Shown: piece after piece, positions 1 through 5,101 of the stretch
How positions within the stretch are numbered: the stretch's first letter is position 1
Layout: the number at the start of each line of letters is the position of its first letter
Assembly (NCBI GenBank): GCA_028693775.1
Contig: JAQUUS010000138.1
Coordinates: forward strand, 1-5,101
Source of the DNA: Alphaproteobacteria bacterium
GTDB lineage: Bacteria > Pseudomonadota > Alphaproteobacteria > UBA9219
DNA length: 5,101 bases
Direction of reading: 5' to 3'
Translations under genes and position numbers: made by a program
Notes under the pieces: model-generated
What the model saw: only the letters and a program-made list of their open reading frames with translations
Told to the model about the DNA's origin: nothing
Databases searched by the model: none

Positions 1-228
1 CGCTCTGGTTCCATGGACTGGCGACGTCCCGAAGCGGCCTTTGGCCCTCGGCGCGCCCAAAGACCCCGGCGGACCTCAAATAAACTAACGGATTAACTTG
101 ATAGTCGTTCGCTATCCCGTTCTTTTATTTCGTTTTTTAGGGTGGGCGTTAACCAATGGCTCGCGAAATTTGCCTCAGCCGCGTTCTCGTGATACGCAAT
201 AGGCCGTCAAACAGAACAACAGATAAGA
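1..228. other. Region upstream of accA with no assignable gene
   Basis: No gene can be named here. All three + frames are open from the left edge and stop at 81-83, 86-88 and 94-96, so the first 80-odd bases could be the tail of an upstream gene, but none of the three short peptides is recognisable. Positions 36-65 form an imperfect hairpin (GGCCTTTGG against CCAAAGACC, one C-A mismatch, 12-base loop). From about 97 the composition becomes A/T-rich, and the region ends just before the accA start. I see no convincing sigma-70 promoter: TTGCCT at 170-175 is a passable -35 box, but the bases 17 further on (TACGCA) make a poor -10 box. Confidence 0.4.
87..138 (+). terminator. Possible weak terminator upstream of accA
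   Basis: AACGG (87-91) pairs with CCGTT (117-121), and GATAG (100-104) pairs with CTATC (112-116). The two stems stack directly on the 3' side and are separated by an 8-base bulge on the 5' side. A T-rich stretch follows at 121-137, ending in six T's. This could terminate whatever gene lies to the left. The bulge and the interrupted T-tract make it weak, and it could equally be chance pairing in A/T-rich DNA. Confidence 0.3.
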
Positions 229-1182
229 ATGCAATCCTTAGACTTCGAAAAGTCCGTTGCGGAGCTTGAAACCAAGATCGAAGAGCTGCGGCACTTGTCC
301 GACGGCGGCCATGTCAATATCGGCTCCGAAATCAGCAAGTTGCAGGACAAGGTCGATAAACAGCTTCGCTCCCTTTACGACAAGCTCTCGCCCGAACAAA
401 AGGTTCAGGTCGCGCGGCATGCCGACAGGCCTCATTGCCTTGATTACATTCGCGGACTGATCGAAGAATTTACGCCTCTGGCTGGGGATCGGCTGTTCGG
501 CGAAGATCTTGCCATTGTTGGCGGATTGGGCCGTTTTCGCGGGCAATCCTGCATCATTCTGGGACAAGAACGCGGCTTCGATACCGACAGCCGCATCAAG
601 CACAATTTCGGCATGGCCAAGCCCGAGGGCTATCGCAAAGCCCAGCGTTTGATGAACATGGCCGATCATTTCGGACTTCCGATCATTACGCTGGTCGATA
701 CGGCGGGCGCTTTTCCGGGCGTAGACGCCGAAGCGCGCGGGCAAGCCGAAGCTATCGCACACTCCATCGAAACATGCCTTCGCGTCGGCGTTCCGTTCGT
801 TTCATGCGTGATCGGCGAAGGCGGATCGGGCGGCGCGATTGCGATTGCCGCCAGCAATGCCGTTCTCATGCTGGAGCATGCCATTTATTCCGTGATCTCT
901 CCCGAAGGCTGCGCGTCGATCTTGTGGCGAAACGCAGCCAATGCCGCCGATGCCGCAGAGGCCTTGCGCCTGACGGCTCAGGACTTGCTCAAGCTCGGCA
1001 TTATCGACGAGATCGTTCCGGAACCCGTCGGCGGCGCACATCGCGATCAGAAAAAAACGATTGAATCCGCAGGCGACGCTATCGAAAAAGCGTTGTCTCC
1101 CCTGATGAGCCTCGACCGGAAAGCCCTTGTCGCCGAACGGCGCAAAAAATTCCTCGATATGGGCAAAAAGGGTTTGGAATAG
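229..1182 (+). CDS. accA: Acetyl-CoA carboxylase carboxyltransferase subunit alpha
   Basis: This is the alpha half of the carboxyltransferase. With AccD it moves the carboxyl group from carboxybiotin on AccB to acetyl-CoA, making malonyl-CoA, the committed step of fatty acid synthesis in the cytoplasm. The 317 residues match the usual length. The N-terminal helical part starts with LDFEKSVAELE (4-14). The crotonase-like core carries NFGMAKPEGYRKA (126-138), the DTAGAFPGVDAEARGQ region (157-172), the glycine-rich GEGGSGGA oxyanion-hole loop (196-203) and YSVISPEGCASILW (220-233). There is no zinc finger, as expected, because that sits in AccD. The ATG at 229 is chosen because family homology begins there; its ribosome site (AGATAAGA) is weak. 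rdgB follows after 14 bases, so the two are probably co-transcribed. accD, accB and accC are not in the window. Identification is firm. Confidence 0.97.
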   Translation: MQSLDFEKSVAELETKIEELRHLSDGGHVNIGSEISKLQDKVDKQLRSLYDKLSPEQKVQVARHADRPHCLDYIRGLIEEFTPLAGDRLFGEDLAIVGGLGRFRGQSCIILGQERGFDTDSRIKHNFGMAKPEGYRKAQRLMNMADHFGLPIITLVDTAGAFPGVDAEARGQAEAIAHSIETCLRVGVPFVSCVIGEGGSGGAIAIAASNAVLMLEHAIYSVISPEGCASILWRNAANAADAAEALRLTAQDLLKLGIIDEIVPEPVGGAHRDQKKTIESAGDAIEKALSPLMSLDRKALVAERRKKFLDMGKKGLE

Positions 1183-1196
1183 CAGCGGAAGCTCCC

Positions 1197-1796
1197 ATGT
1201 CTCAGTTCCTCTTCGACCGCATTGTCGTCGCTACGCACAACGCCGGAAAGCTTCGTGAATTCGCGGAGCTGCTGAAGCCTTTTGTCAAAGAGATCGTATC
1301 GGCCGGGCAACTGGGACTCCCCTCGCCCGAAGAAACGGGAACGACCTTCGCCGAAAACGCCCGCATCAAGGCCATGGCTGCAGCCAAAGCGAGCGGAAGC
1401 GTCGCCTTGGCCGACGACAGCGGCCTATGTATCGACGCTCTGGGCGGACAGCCCGGAATCTTTTCCGCCCGCTGGGCCGCAGACGGCATCGACAAAGCCA
1501 TGCAACGCGTTCAGGCCGAGCTCGGCAACGCCAAGGACCGCTCAGCCCATTTTTCGTGCGTTCTGACCCTGTGCTGGCCCGACGGACGAGTCGAATTTGT
1601 CGAAGGCCGCGTCGACGGAACTATCGCTCCCGCCCCTCGCGGAATACACGGGCATGGCTACGATCCTGTCTTTATTCCGGACGGTTACGACCTCACGTTT
1701 GCCGAAATGCCGGAGGAAAAGAAAAACAAAATCAGTCACCGAGGCCGGGCAACGCAAGCCCTGATCGAGCGCTTCTTTGTGCAGCGCGAAAAATAA
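1197..1796 (+). CDS. rdgB: XTP/dITP pyrophosphatase (RdgB/HAM1 family)
   Basis: The protein hydrolyses non-canonical purine triphosphates (dITP, ITP, XTP) to the monophosphate and pyrophosphate, keeping deaminated bases out of DNA and RNA. It is cytoplasmic and usually a homodimer. At 199 residues it has the normal family length. Visible motifs are THNAGKLREF (13-22, phosphate-binding loop), ETGTTFAENARIKA (46-59), the catalytic LADDSGL (71-77), GGQPGIFSARWA (83-94), GYDPVF (154-159) and ISHRGRA (179-185) near the C-terminus. The ATG at 1197 follows the accA stop by 14 bases, with a modest CGGAAG ribosome site at 1186-1191, which suggests an accA-rdgB operon. In many alphaproteobacteria rdgB lies with rph and hemW, so this neighbourhood is less common. 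I see no terminator after it. Identification is firm. Confidence 0.96.
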   Translation: MSQFLFDRIVVATHNAGKLREFAELLKPFVKEIVSAGQLGLPSPEETGTTFAENARIKAMAAAKASGSVALADDSGLCIDALGGQPGIFSARWAADGIDKAMQRVQAELGNAKDRSAHFSCVLTLCWPDGRVEFVEGRVDGTIAPAPRGIHGHGYDPVFIPDGYDLTFAEMPEEKKNKISHRGRATQALIERFFVQREK

Positions 1797-1810
1797 GCCA
1801 AAATACCCAA

Positions 1811-1840
1811 TTGAATTACAAGCAATTTTTGCTGGATAAT
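1811..1840 (+). promoter_or_regulatory. Probable sigma-70-type promoter of the phosphotransacylase-ackA operon
   Basis: A -35-like TTGAAT (1811-1816, four of six consensus bases) and a -10-like GATAAT (1835-1840, five of six) are 18 bases apart. The stretch lies in the A/T-rich gap after rdgB. The predicted start, about 1846-1849, would give a leader of roughly 50 bases before the ATG at 1897. A small dyad (AGCAA TTT TTGCT, 1821-1833) sits in the spacer. The call rests on sequence match only. Confidence 0.5.
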
Positions 1841-1859
1841 ATTAACAAAATGGGTTAAT
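1841..1859. promoter_or_regulatory. Inverted repeat at the predicted transcription start (operator candidate)
   Basis: ATTAAC (1841-1846) and GTTAAT (1854-1859) are perfect inverted half-sites separated by 7 bases. The dyad directly follows the predicted -10 box and covers the expected start of transcription, where a bound repressor would block the polymerase. No specific regulator can be named. A 6-bp A/T-rich dyad can also arise by chance. Confidence 0.3.
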
Positions 1860-1861
1860 GA

Positions 1862-1886
1862 CTTTCTATTTTCCAGAAATAGAAAG
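1862..1886 (+). promoter_or_regulatory. Leader hairpin that sequesters the ribosome site of the phosphotransacylase
   Basis: CTTTCTATTT (1862-1871) pairs perfectly with AAATAGAAAG (1877-1886) around a 5-base loop. Eight of the ten pairs are A-U. The 3' arm contains most of the only plausible Shine-Dalgarno for the ATG at 1897 (AGAAAGGG, 1881-1888), so folding would hide the ribosome site. This could set a low or conditional translation level. No T-tract follows, so it is not a terminator. The pairing is seen directly; a regulatory role is inferred. Confidence 0.45.
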
Positions 1887-1896
1887 GGCTTGCTTC

Positions 1897-2880
1897 ATGT
1901 CCAATACTCCCGCTTTTGCTCCCGACGAACCCCCTGAAATTCAGGTTCATTCGCACGAACGTTACCATTCCATTCTTAAAGCATGCGCCAATCTCCCTCC
2001 CGTGACGACAGCTGTCGTTCATGCCGTGGACTTGACGACCGTGCAAGCAGTTGCAGACGCCGTTAAGGAAAATCTGATGAAGCCAATTCTGCTCGGCAGC
2101 GAAGCGGTCATCAAGAAAATCGCGGCTGACAACAAGATCGATATTTCCGGATGGGAAATCATCGACACGAAAAGCGCCCATGAATCCGCCCAGAAGGCCG
2201 TCGAACTGGCAGCCGCAGGCAAAGCCGAAGTTATTATGAAGGGTTCCCTTCATACCGACGAGGTTCTCTCGCCCGTCGTTTCCTCCACCGGAGGCCTTCG
2301 CACAAGCCGCCGCCTGTCGCAATCCTACGTTATGGACACAGCCGGTTATCACAAGTGGCTGATCGTCACCGACGGCGTTGTGAACATCGCGCCCGACCTG
2401 ATGACCAAGGCCGACATCATCCGCAACGCTTGCGATGTCTGGCGCGTTTTGACGGACGAAGACCGCCTTCCGAAGGTCGCCGTTCTGGCCGCCGTCGAAG
2501 TCGTCAATCCGAAGATGCAAGCGACGCTCGATGCCGCCGCGCTGTCCAAGATGGCCGACCGCGGCCAGATCACGGGCTGTCTGATCGATGGCCCGCTGGC
2601 CTTCGACAACGCCATCAGCAAGGAAGCCGCCGCACAGAAGAAGATCACTTCGGAAGTCGCGGGCGATGCCGACATTCTCCTCGCTCCGGAAATCGAATCC
2701 GGGAACATGATGGCCAAGCAGCTGAGCTTCATCAACAAGGCCGACGCTGCGGGCATTATCATGGGCGCCAAGGTCCCCATCATCCTGACCAGCCGCGCCG
2801 ACAATCTGCGCTCGCGCCTGCTCTCGTGCGCTATCGCCGTTCTTGTGACCAACGCCAAAAAGGAAGGTCGTATAAAATGA
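1897..2880 (+). CDS. Phosphate acetyl/butyryltransferase (Pta/Ptb family)
   Basis: This enzyme swaps CoA for phosphate on an acyl group (acyl-CoA + Pi to acyl-phosphate + CoA). The 327 residues form a single phosphotransacylase domain, without the N-terminal MaoC-like hydratase part of the bifunctional relatives or the N-terminal extension of E. coli Pta. Family blocks are KPILLGS (62-68), the GSLHTDEVLSPVV segment (116-128), TDGVVNIAPDL (158-168), VEVVNPKM (200-207), DRGQITGCLIDGPLAFDNAIS (221-241), PEIESGNMMAKQL (264-276) and PIILTSRAD (294-302). An ATG at 1858 would add 13 residues, but it lacks a ribosome site and lies about 10 bases after the predicted transcription start. The ATG at 1897 has AGAAAGGG 8 bases upstream and is preferred. 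Its stop overlaps the ackA start. Pairing with acetate kinase favours acetyl-CoA as substrate, but several blocks look Ptb-like, so butyryl-CoA is possible. The family is firm; the substrate is not. Confidence 0.9.
   Translation: MSNTPAFAPDEPPEIQVHSHERYHSILKACANLPPVTTAVVHAVDLTTVQAVADAVKENLMKPILLGSEAVIKKIAADNKIDISGWEIIDTKSAHESAQKAVELAAAGKAEVIMKGSLHTDEVLSPVVSSTGGLRTSRRLSQSYVMDTAGYHKWLIVTDGVVNIAPDLMTKADIIRNACDVWRVLTDEDRLPKVAVLAAVEVVNPKMQATLDAAALSKMADRGQITGCLIDGPLAFDNAISKEAAAQKKITSEVAGDADILLAPEIESGNMMAKQLSFINKADAAGIIMGAKVPIILTSRADNLRSRLLSCAIAVLVTNAKKEGRIK
2861..2880 (+). promoter_or_regulatory. Ribosome site and ATGA stop-start overlap of ackA
   Basis: AGGAAGG (2861-2867) stands 9 bases before the ATG at 2877. 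The ATGA at 2877-2880 holds both the ackA start and the stop of the phosphotransacylase. This fixes the ackA start against longer in-frame extensions that reach back to 2355 inside the preceding gene. It also suggests translational coupling, giving the two enzymes in a set ratio. Confidence 0.8.
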
Positions 2881-4007
2881 CGGATACAATCCTGATCCTT
2901 AACGCTGGGTCCTCCAGCGTTAAGTTTCAGCTGTTTGGCTGTAAGAACGGTTTGCCGCGGCTTGCAACGGGGAGCGTGACCGGAATCGGAACGGCTCCGG
3001 TGCTTTCCGTTTCTCGCGACGGCGCTCCGGAATCCAAGATGAAGGTCAATCTTCCGTCGAACGAGACGCAAAAGCGCGGCGTTCGGCGCATTCTTGACTG
3101 GCTCGACAGCCAAAAGGCAGACTGGAAAGTCGTGGGCGTCGCGCACCGCTTCGTGCATGGCGGTACGGACTTCTTCGAGCCGACGCTGATCGACTCCCAT
3201 GTCTTCCATCGCCTCAAAAAACTGATCCCGCTGGCGATCCTGCATCAGCCGCACCATCTGGCGGGCGTCGGCGTCATTACGCGCATTTTGCCCATGATTC
3301 CGCAAATTGCCTGTTTCGACACCGCGTTTCATTCCCATCACGAGAAGAAGTTCACGGATTACGCCCTTCCGCAGGAGATTACGGACAAGGGCGTGCGCCG
3401 CTACGGCTTCCATGGCCTCTCCTATGCCTTCATCGCGCAAACGATGCAGAGGGAACATCCGGATTTGGCCAAGGGCTGCGTCGTCGTCGCCCATTTGGGC
3501 AACGGGTCGAGCCTTTGCGCCATCAAGAACGGCCAGGGCATCGACACGACGATGGGCATGACCGTCCTTGATGGGCTTCCGATGGGAACACGGACGGGCT
3601 CGATCGATCCCGGCGTTGTGTTCTACATCATTCGCGAACTGGGCATGACTCCGGACGAAGTCGAGCAGATGTTCTATCACCGCTCGGGCCTCAAGGGGAT
3701 GTCGGGCGTCAGCAACGACGTCAAGACCCTGCTGGAAAGCGACGATCCCCGCGCCAAATATGCGCTCGATTATTTCTGCACATATATCGCGAAGAACGTT
3801 GCGTCGATGGCCGTGTCGCTGGGCGGGATCGATGCGCTTGTCTTCACGGGCGGCATCGGCGAAAACGCGGAACCGATAAGGAATTCAGTCATGAATTACC
3901 TGTCGTTCATGAACATTCCGAAGATTCTCGTGATCCCCACAAACGAAGAACGCTACATGGCCGAGCAAGCCTTGCAGCTTCTGACCAAAAAAGGCATCGT
4001 GAGCTAG
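2877..4007 (+). CDS. ackA: Acetate kinase, compact form
   Basis: The enzyme interconverts acetyl-phosphate + ADP and acetate + ATP, completing the Pta-AckA route with the gene before it. It belongs to the ASKHA fold. Residues aligning by motif with the Methanosarcina thermophila active site are N9 (LNAGSSSVKF), R91 (AHRFVHGG), H123 (LHQPHHL), D148 (CFDTAFH), H179 (RYGFHG), H206 and N209 (AHLGNGSS), R239 (MGTRTGSIDPG), GGIGEN (325-330) and E357 (IPTNEE), so all key residues are present. At 376 residues it is shorter than the usual 395-400. The shortfall lies almost wholly between GENA and IPTNEE, where it has about 21 residues against about 44 in E. coli. The start at 2877 has a good ribosome site and overlaps the previous stop. 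A terminator follows at 4030. Function is firm; the short C-terminal lobe is unusual. Confidence 0.95.
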   Translation: MTDTILILNAGSSSVKFQLFGCKNGLPRLATGSVTGIGTAPVLSVSRDGAPESKMKVNLPSNETQKRGVRRILDWLDSQKADWKVVGVAHRFVHGGTDFFEPTLIDSHVFHRLKKLIPLAILHQPHHLAGVGVITRILPMIPQIACFDTAFHSHHEKKFTDYALPQEITDKGVRRYGFHGLSYAFIAQTMQREHPDLAKGCVVVAHLGNGSSLCAIKNGQGIDTTMGMTVLDGLPMGTRTGSIDPGVVFYIIRELGMTPDEVEQMFYHRSGLKGMSGVSNDVKTLLESDDPRAKYALDYFCTYIAKNVASMAVSLGGIDALVFTGGIGENAEPIRNSVMNYLSFMNIPKILVIPTNEERYMAEQALQLLTKKGIVS

Positions 4008-4014
4008 GCTCACG
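3998..4014. repeat. Perfect inverted repeat centred on the ackA stop codon
   Basis: CGTGAGC (3998-4004) and GCTCACG (4008-4014) are perfect complements, and the TAG stop codon is the 3-base loop. No T-tract follows, so this is not a terminator by itself. It might protect the 3' end of the message or be chance. Confidence 0.4.
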
Positions 4015-4029
4015 CTTCCGCATACATAC

Positions 4030-4068
4030 AAAAAAAACCGGCAGGAAAGCTCCTGCCGGTTTTTTTTT
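4030..4068. terminator. Strong intrinsic terminator, probably bidirectional
   Basis: CCGGCAGGA (4038-4046) and TCCTGCCGG (4051-4059) form a perfect 9-bp G/C-rich stem with an AAGC loop. Nine T's follow on the + strand (4060-4068) and eight A's precede it (4030-4037), so the structure reads as a terminator on both strands. It ends the phosphotransacylase-ackA operon 22 bases after the ackA stop and also serves the convergent minus-strand gene. Confidence 0.93.
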
Positions 4069-4435
4069 ACTTAAAAGCGCCGTTTACTCCGACGGCGCAT
4101 AACACCTGTGTTCGTCGTGGTGAGAAGCTCCGCCGACGACCATCCAGGATGCAAACCCATGTCCATAACCCATCGCTCGTTTTGACCACTGCCGTCGGAT
4201 CGCCTCCAGCGCAGAGATCGCTGGTCGGAGCCGTACTCGTCGTGACGCCCGTAGCCGAGCCGCAAACGCCAACGATACTATAAGAACAAATACCGGCGCT
4301 CTTCCCCGGGATCCTGAAAAGAACTTTATAAGATTTTCCTTCCGGTTTTTCACCTTTCAAAGAGAACATTCGAACCAATTTTCTCATCTTTAGAAAAGAC
4401 ACAATACGAACGGCCTGTTCTTCAAAACTTGTCAC
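4067..4435 (-). CDS. Small protein with a Cys/Trp surface-type domain, probably frameshifted
   Basis: The 122-residue frame contains GVCGSATGVTTSTAPTSDLC (56-75) and LWTWVC (90-95). I recognise this pattern from short domains in bacterial surface and secreted proteins, which typically run CGSxNG, TxxPTxxLC, WTWxC, GG and end CxAP. Here the frame loses the pattern after C95. A shift of one base near 4139-4142 brings in GGASHHDEHRCYAPSE and a stop at 4084-4086, which restores the expected GG and C-x-A-P ending. The stop of the 122-residue frame lies inside the terminator A-tract, again favouring 4084 as the original end. I chose the GTG at 4435 because a strong ribosome site stands just upstream. 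Residues 1-55 resemble nothing I know, and no signal peptide is visible in this frame. It may be a pseudogene, a sequencing error or a remnant of a larger surface protein. The function is unknown. Confidence 0.5.
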   Translation of the reverse strand: MTSFEEQAVRIVSFLKMRKLVRMFSLKGEKPEGKSYKVLFRIPGKSAGICSYSIVGVCGSATGVTTSTAPTSDLCAGGDPTAVVKTSDGLWTWVCILDGRRRSFSPRRTQVLCAVGVNGAFK

Positions 4436-4438
4436 CGA

Positions 4439-4448
4439 CCTCCTTTTT
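4439..4448 (-). promoter_or_regulatory. Strong Shine-Dalgarno before the small minus-strand gene
   Basis: The minus strand reads AAAAAGGAGG, a near-perfect Shine-Dalgarno, only 3 bases before the GTG at 4435. The spacing is shorter than the usual 5-9 bases, but no other in-frame start is better placed, because a stop codon lies five codons upstream. It is the main reason for placing a gene start here. Confidence 0.5.
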
Positions 4449-4474
4449 CATTTACTGACTCGCTTGTACTTACA

Positions 4475-5101
4475 TCAATCGCGCCGAAGGGTACTTCTCA
4501 TAACGGCAAAGACGCTAACGACCCAGAACCAGAAGAAGACGCCTTCAAATAAAGCAATGCAGTGTACAAGCCCCCCTTCGGACACGGAAGGGTTGCGAGC
4601 AATATTCCACGAATCACGCTGATGCAAGTCTACAAAAAACGGCATGACAGCATCGACGGCGTACAGGTACGGAGAAAACGCCGGATATTCCGGAACCCTG
4701 CGATCAAGTGCGCAAGCGTTACTTGTCCACGAGGGACGGCAAGCTCCCAAGCAAGCACCGACAGACTGCGAATAGTCGAGATATTGAAACAACGGCCAGA
4801 ATTTTTGCCGCCTTCCGAGATAGCTGTATCGAGGAACAAGGATCTCATTCGGACGAACGAACGACGCTGCGGCAGGCGACGATCCGCACGTTTGTTTGAG
4901 CGCGGCGCATTCGGGAGCGCATGTGCGCCGAAGGTCTTCGTCGAGATAAATTCTCGAATCCGACGGAACGAAGAGGCCATAGGCAGCGGCATTGCGGTAG
5001 ACGAACCCCGACCCGATCACAACGACGGCGACAAGAGCTGTCAGAACATGAAGATTGGAAAAGCCGATATGGAAAAGCTCCACAAATCCGCGAAGAAGCA
5101 C
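4475..5101 (-). CDS. C-terminal part of a two-helix membrane protein, incomplete at the window edge
   Basis: The frame is open to the right edge. It begins at a GTG on the last base, so the true start is probably outside. The visible 208 residues have a hydrophobic helix at about 18-34, a loop of about 150 residues and a second helix at about 183-201, ending in the basic tail MRSTLRRD. By the positive-inside rule the loop should face the periplasm. It carries two Cys clusters (C61, C65, C72 and C117, C121, C130) plus C181, which could form disulfides. The stretch YLYAVDAVMPFFVDLHQRDSW (145-165) followed by a helix and an RRD end resembles the C-terminal membrane part of alphaproteobacterial pentapeptide-repeat and 'membrane-associated oxidoreductase' proteins. 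If so, the cytoplasmic N-terminal part lies beyond the window. That resemblance is from memory; the function is unknown. It lies 39 bases upstream of the small minus-strand gene. Confidence 0.65.
   Translation of the reverse strand: MLLRGFVELFHIGFSNLHVLTALVAVVVIGSGFVYRNAAAYGLFVPSDSRIYLDEDLRRTCAPECAALKQTCGSSPAAASFVRPNEILVPRYSYLGRRQKFWPLFQYLDYSQSVGACLGACRPSWTSNACALDRRVPEYPAFSPYLYAVDAVMPFFVDLHQRDSWNIARNPSVSEGGLVHCIALFEGVFFWFWVVSVFAVMRSTLRRD

Noticed and set aside
170..198. Possible accA promoter (TTGCCT, 17 bases, TACGCA)
   Set aside because: The -10 element matches the consensus poorly, so it is not reported as a feature.
156..269. Short ORF from ATG at 156 running into accA
   Set aside because: It has no ribosome site, overlaps the accA start out of frame and gives a basic peptide with no recognisable feature.
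1858..1896. Upstream ATG of the phosphotransacylase (13 extra residues)
   Set aside because: It has no ribosome site and lies about 10 bases from the predicted transcription start; the added residues fall within the leader hairpin.
2355..2876. In-frame upstream extension of ackA by 174 codons
   Set aside because: It overlaps the phosphotransacylase, is Arg-rich and non-homologous, and the ATG at 2877 has a good ribosome site and starts the AckA homology.
1855..2889. Open minus-strand frame of 344 codons antisense to the whole phosphotransacylase gene
   Set aside because: It mirrors the sense gene's codon bias. The peptide has no recognisable domain, whereas the sense frame matches a known family throughout.
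2349..3680. Open minus-strand frame of 443 codons spanning parts of the phosphotransacylase and ackA genes
   Set aside because: It crosses the boundary of two well-supported sense genes, and its composition (rich in Arg, Ala, His) is typical of an antisense shadow.
4084..4353. 89-codon minus-strand frame with a signal-peptide-like start (APVFVLIVSLAFAA)
   Set aside because: The hydrophobic stretch overlaps the better-supported Cys/Trp domain in another frame, and its GTG lacks a properly spaced ribosome site. Only its last 18 codons look real, as the shifted end of the small gene.

Overview
The window looks like bacterial chromosome, most likely from an alphaproteobacterium. I base this on the AccA N-terminus (LDFEKSVAELE), the short stand-alone phosphotransacylase of the Pta/Ptb type paired with an acetate kinase, and the LHQPHHL variant of the acetate kinase motif. 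This is recall of family sequences, not a search. I see no mobile element, CRISPR array, or rRNA or tRNA gene.

Layout. Positions 1-228 hold no gene I can name. They contain an imperfect palindrome and an interrupted hairpin followed by a T-rich run. Two short + strand operons follow. The first is accA (229-1182) and an rdgB/HAM1-type nucleotide pyrophosphatase (1197-1796), 14 bases apart. The second is a phosphate acetyl/butyryltransferase (1897-2880) and ackA (2877-4007), joined by an ATGA overlap. The 100 bases between the operons hold a good sigma-70-like promoter, an inverted repeat at the expected transcription start, and a perfect 10-bp A/T-rich hairpin that buries the Shine-Dalgarno of the phosphotransacylase. 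A strong hairpin with A and T tracts on either side (4030-4068) separates these genes from two convergent minus-strand genes. One is a small gene with a Cys/Trp surface-type domain that seems frameshifted near its end (4067-4435). The other is the C-terminal part of a two-helix membrane protein that runs off the right edge (4475-5101).

How the genes work together. AccA, with partners not in this window, commits acetyl-CoA to fatty acid synthesis. The phosphotransacylase and AckA interconvert acyl-CoA, acyl-phosphate and free acid with ATP, so the window sits at the acetyl-CoA node. RdgB is a housekeeping enzyme that clears deaminated purine nucleotides.

I found no clearly new multi-gene system. 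The points most worth a second look are the leader of the phosphotransacylase-ackA operon (promoter, dyad and SD-sequestering hairpin within about 90 bases), an acetate kinase about 23 residues shorter than usual between its GIGEN and IPTNEE motifs, the frameshifted small gene, and the paired Cys clusters in the membrane protein.
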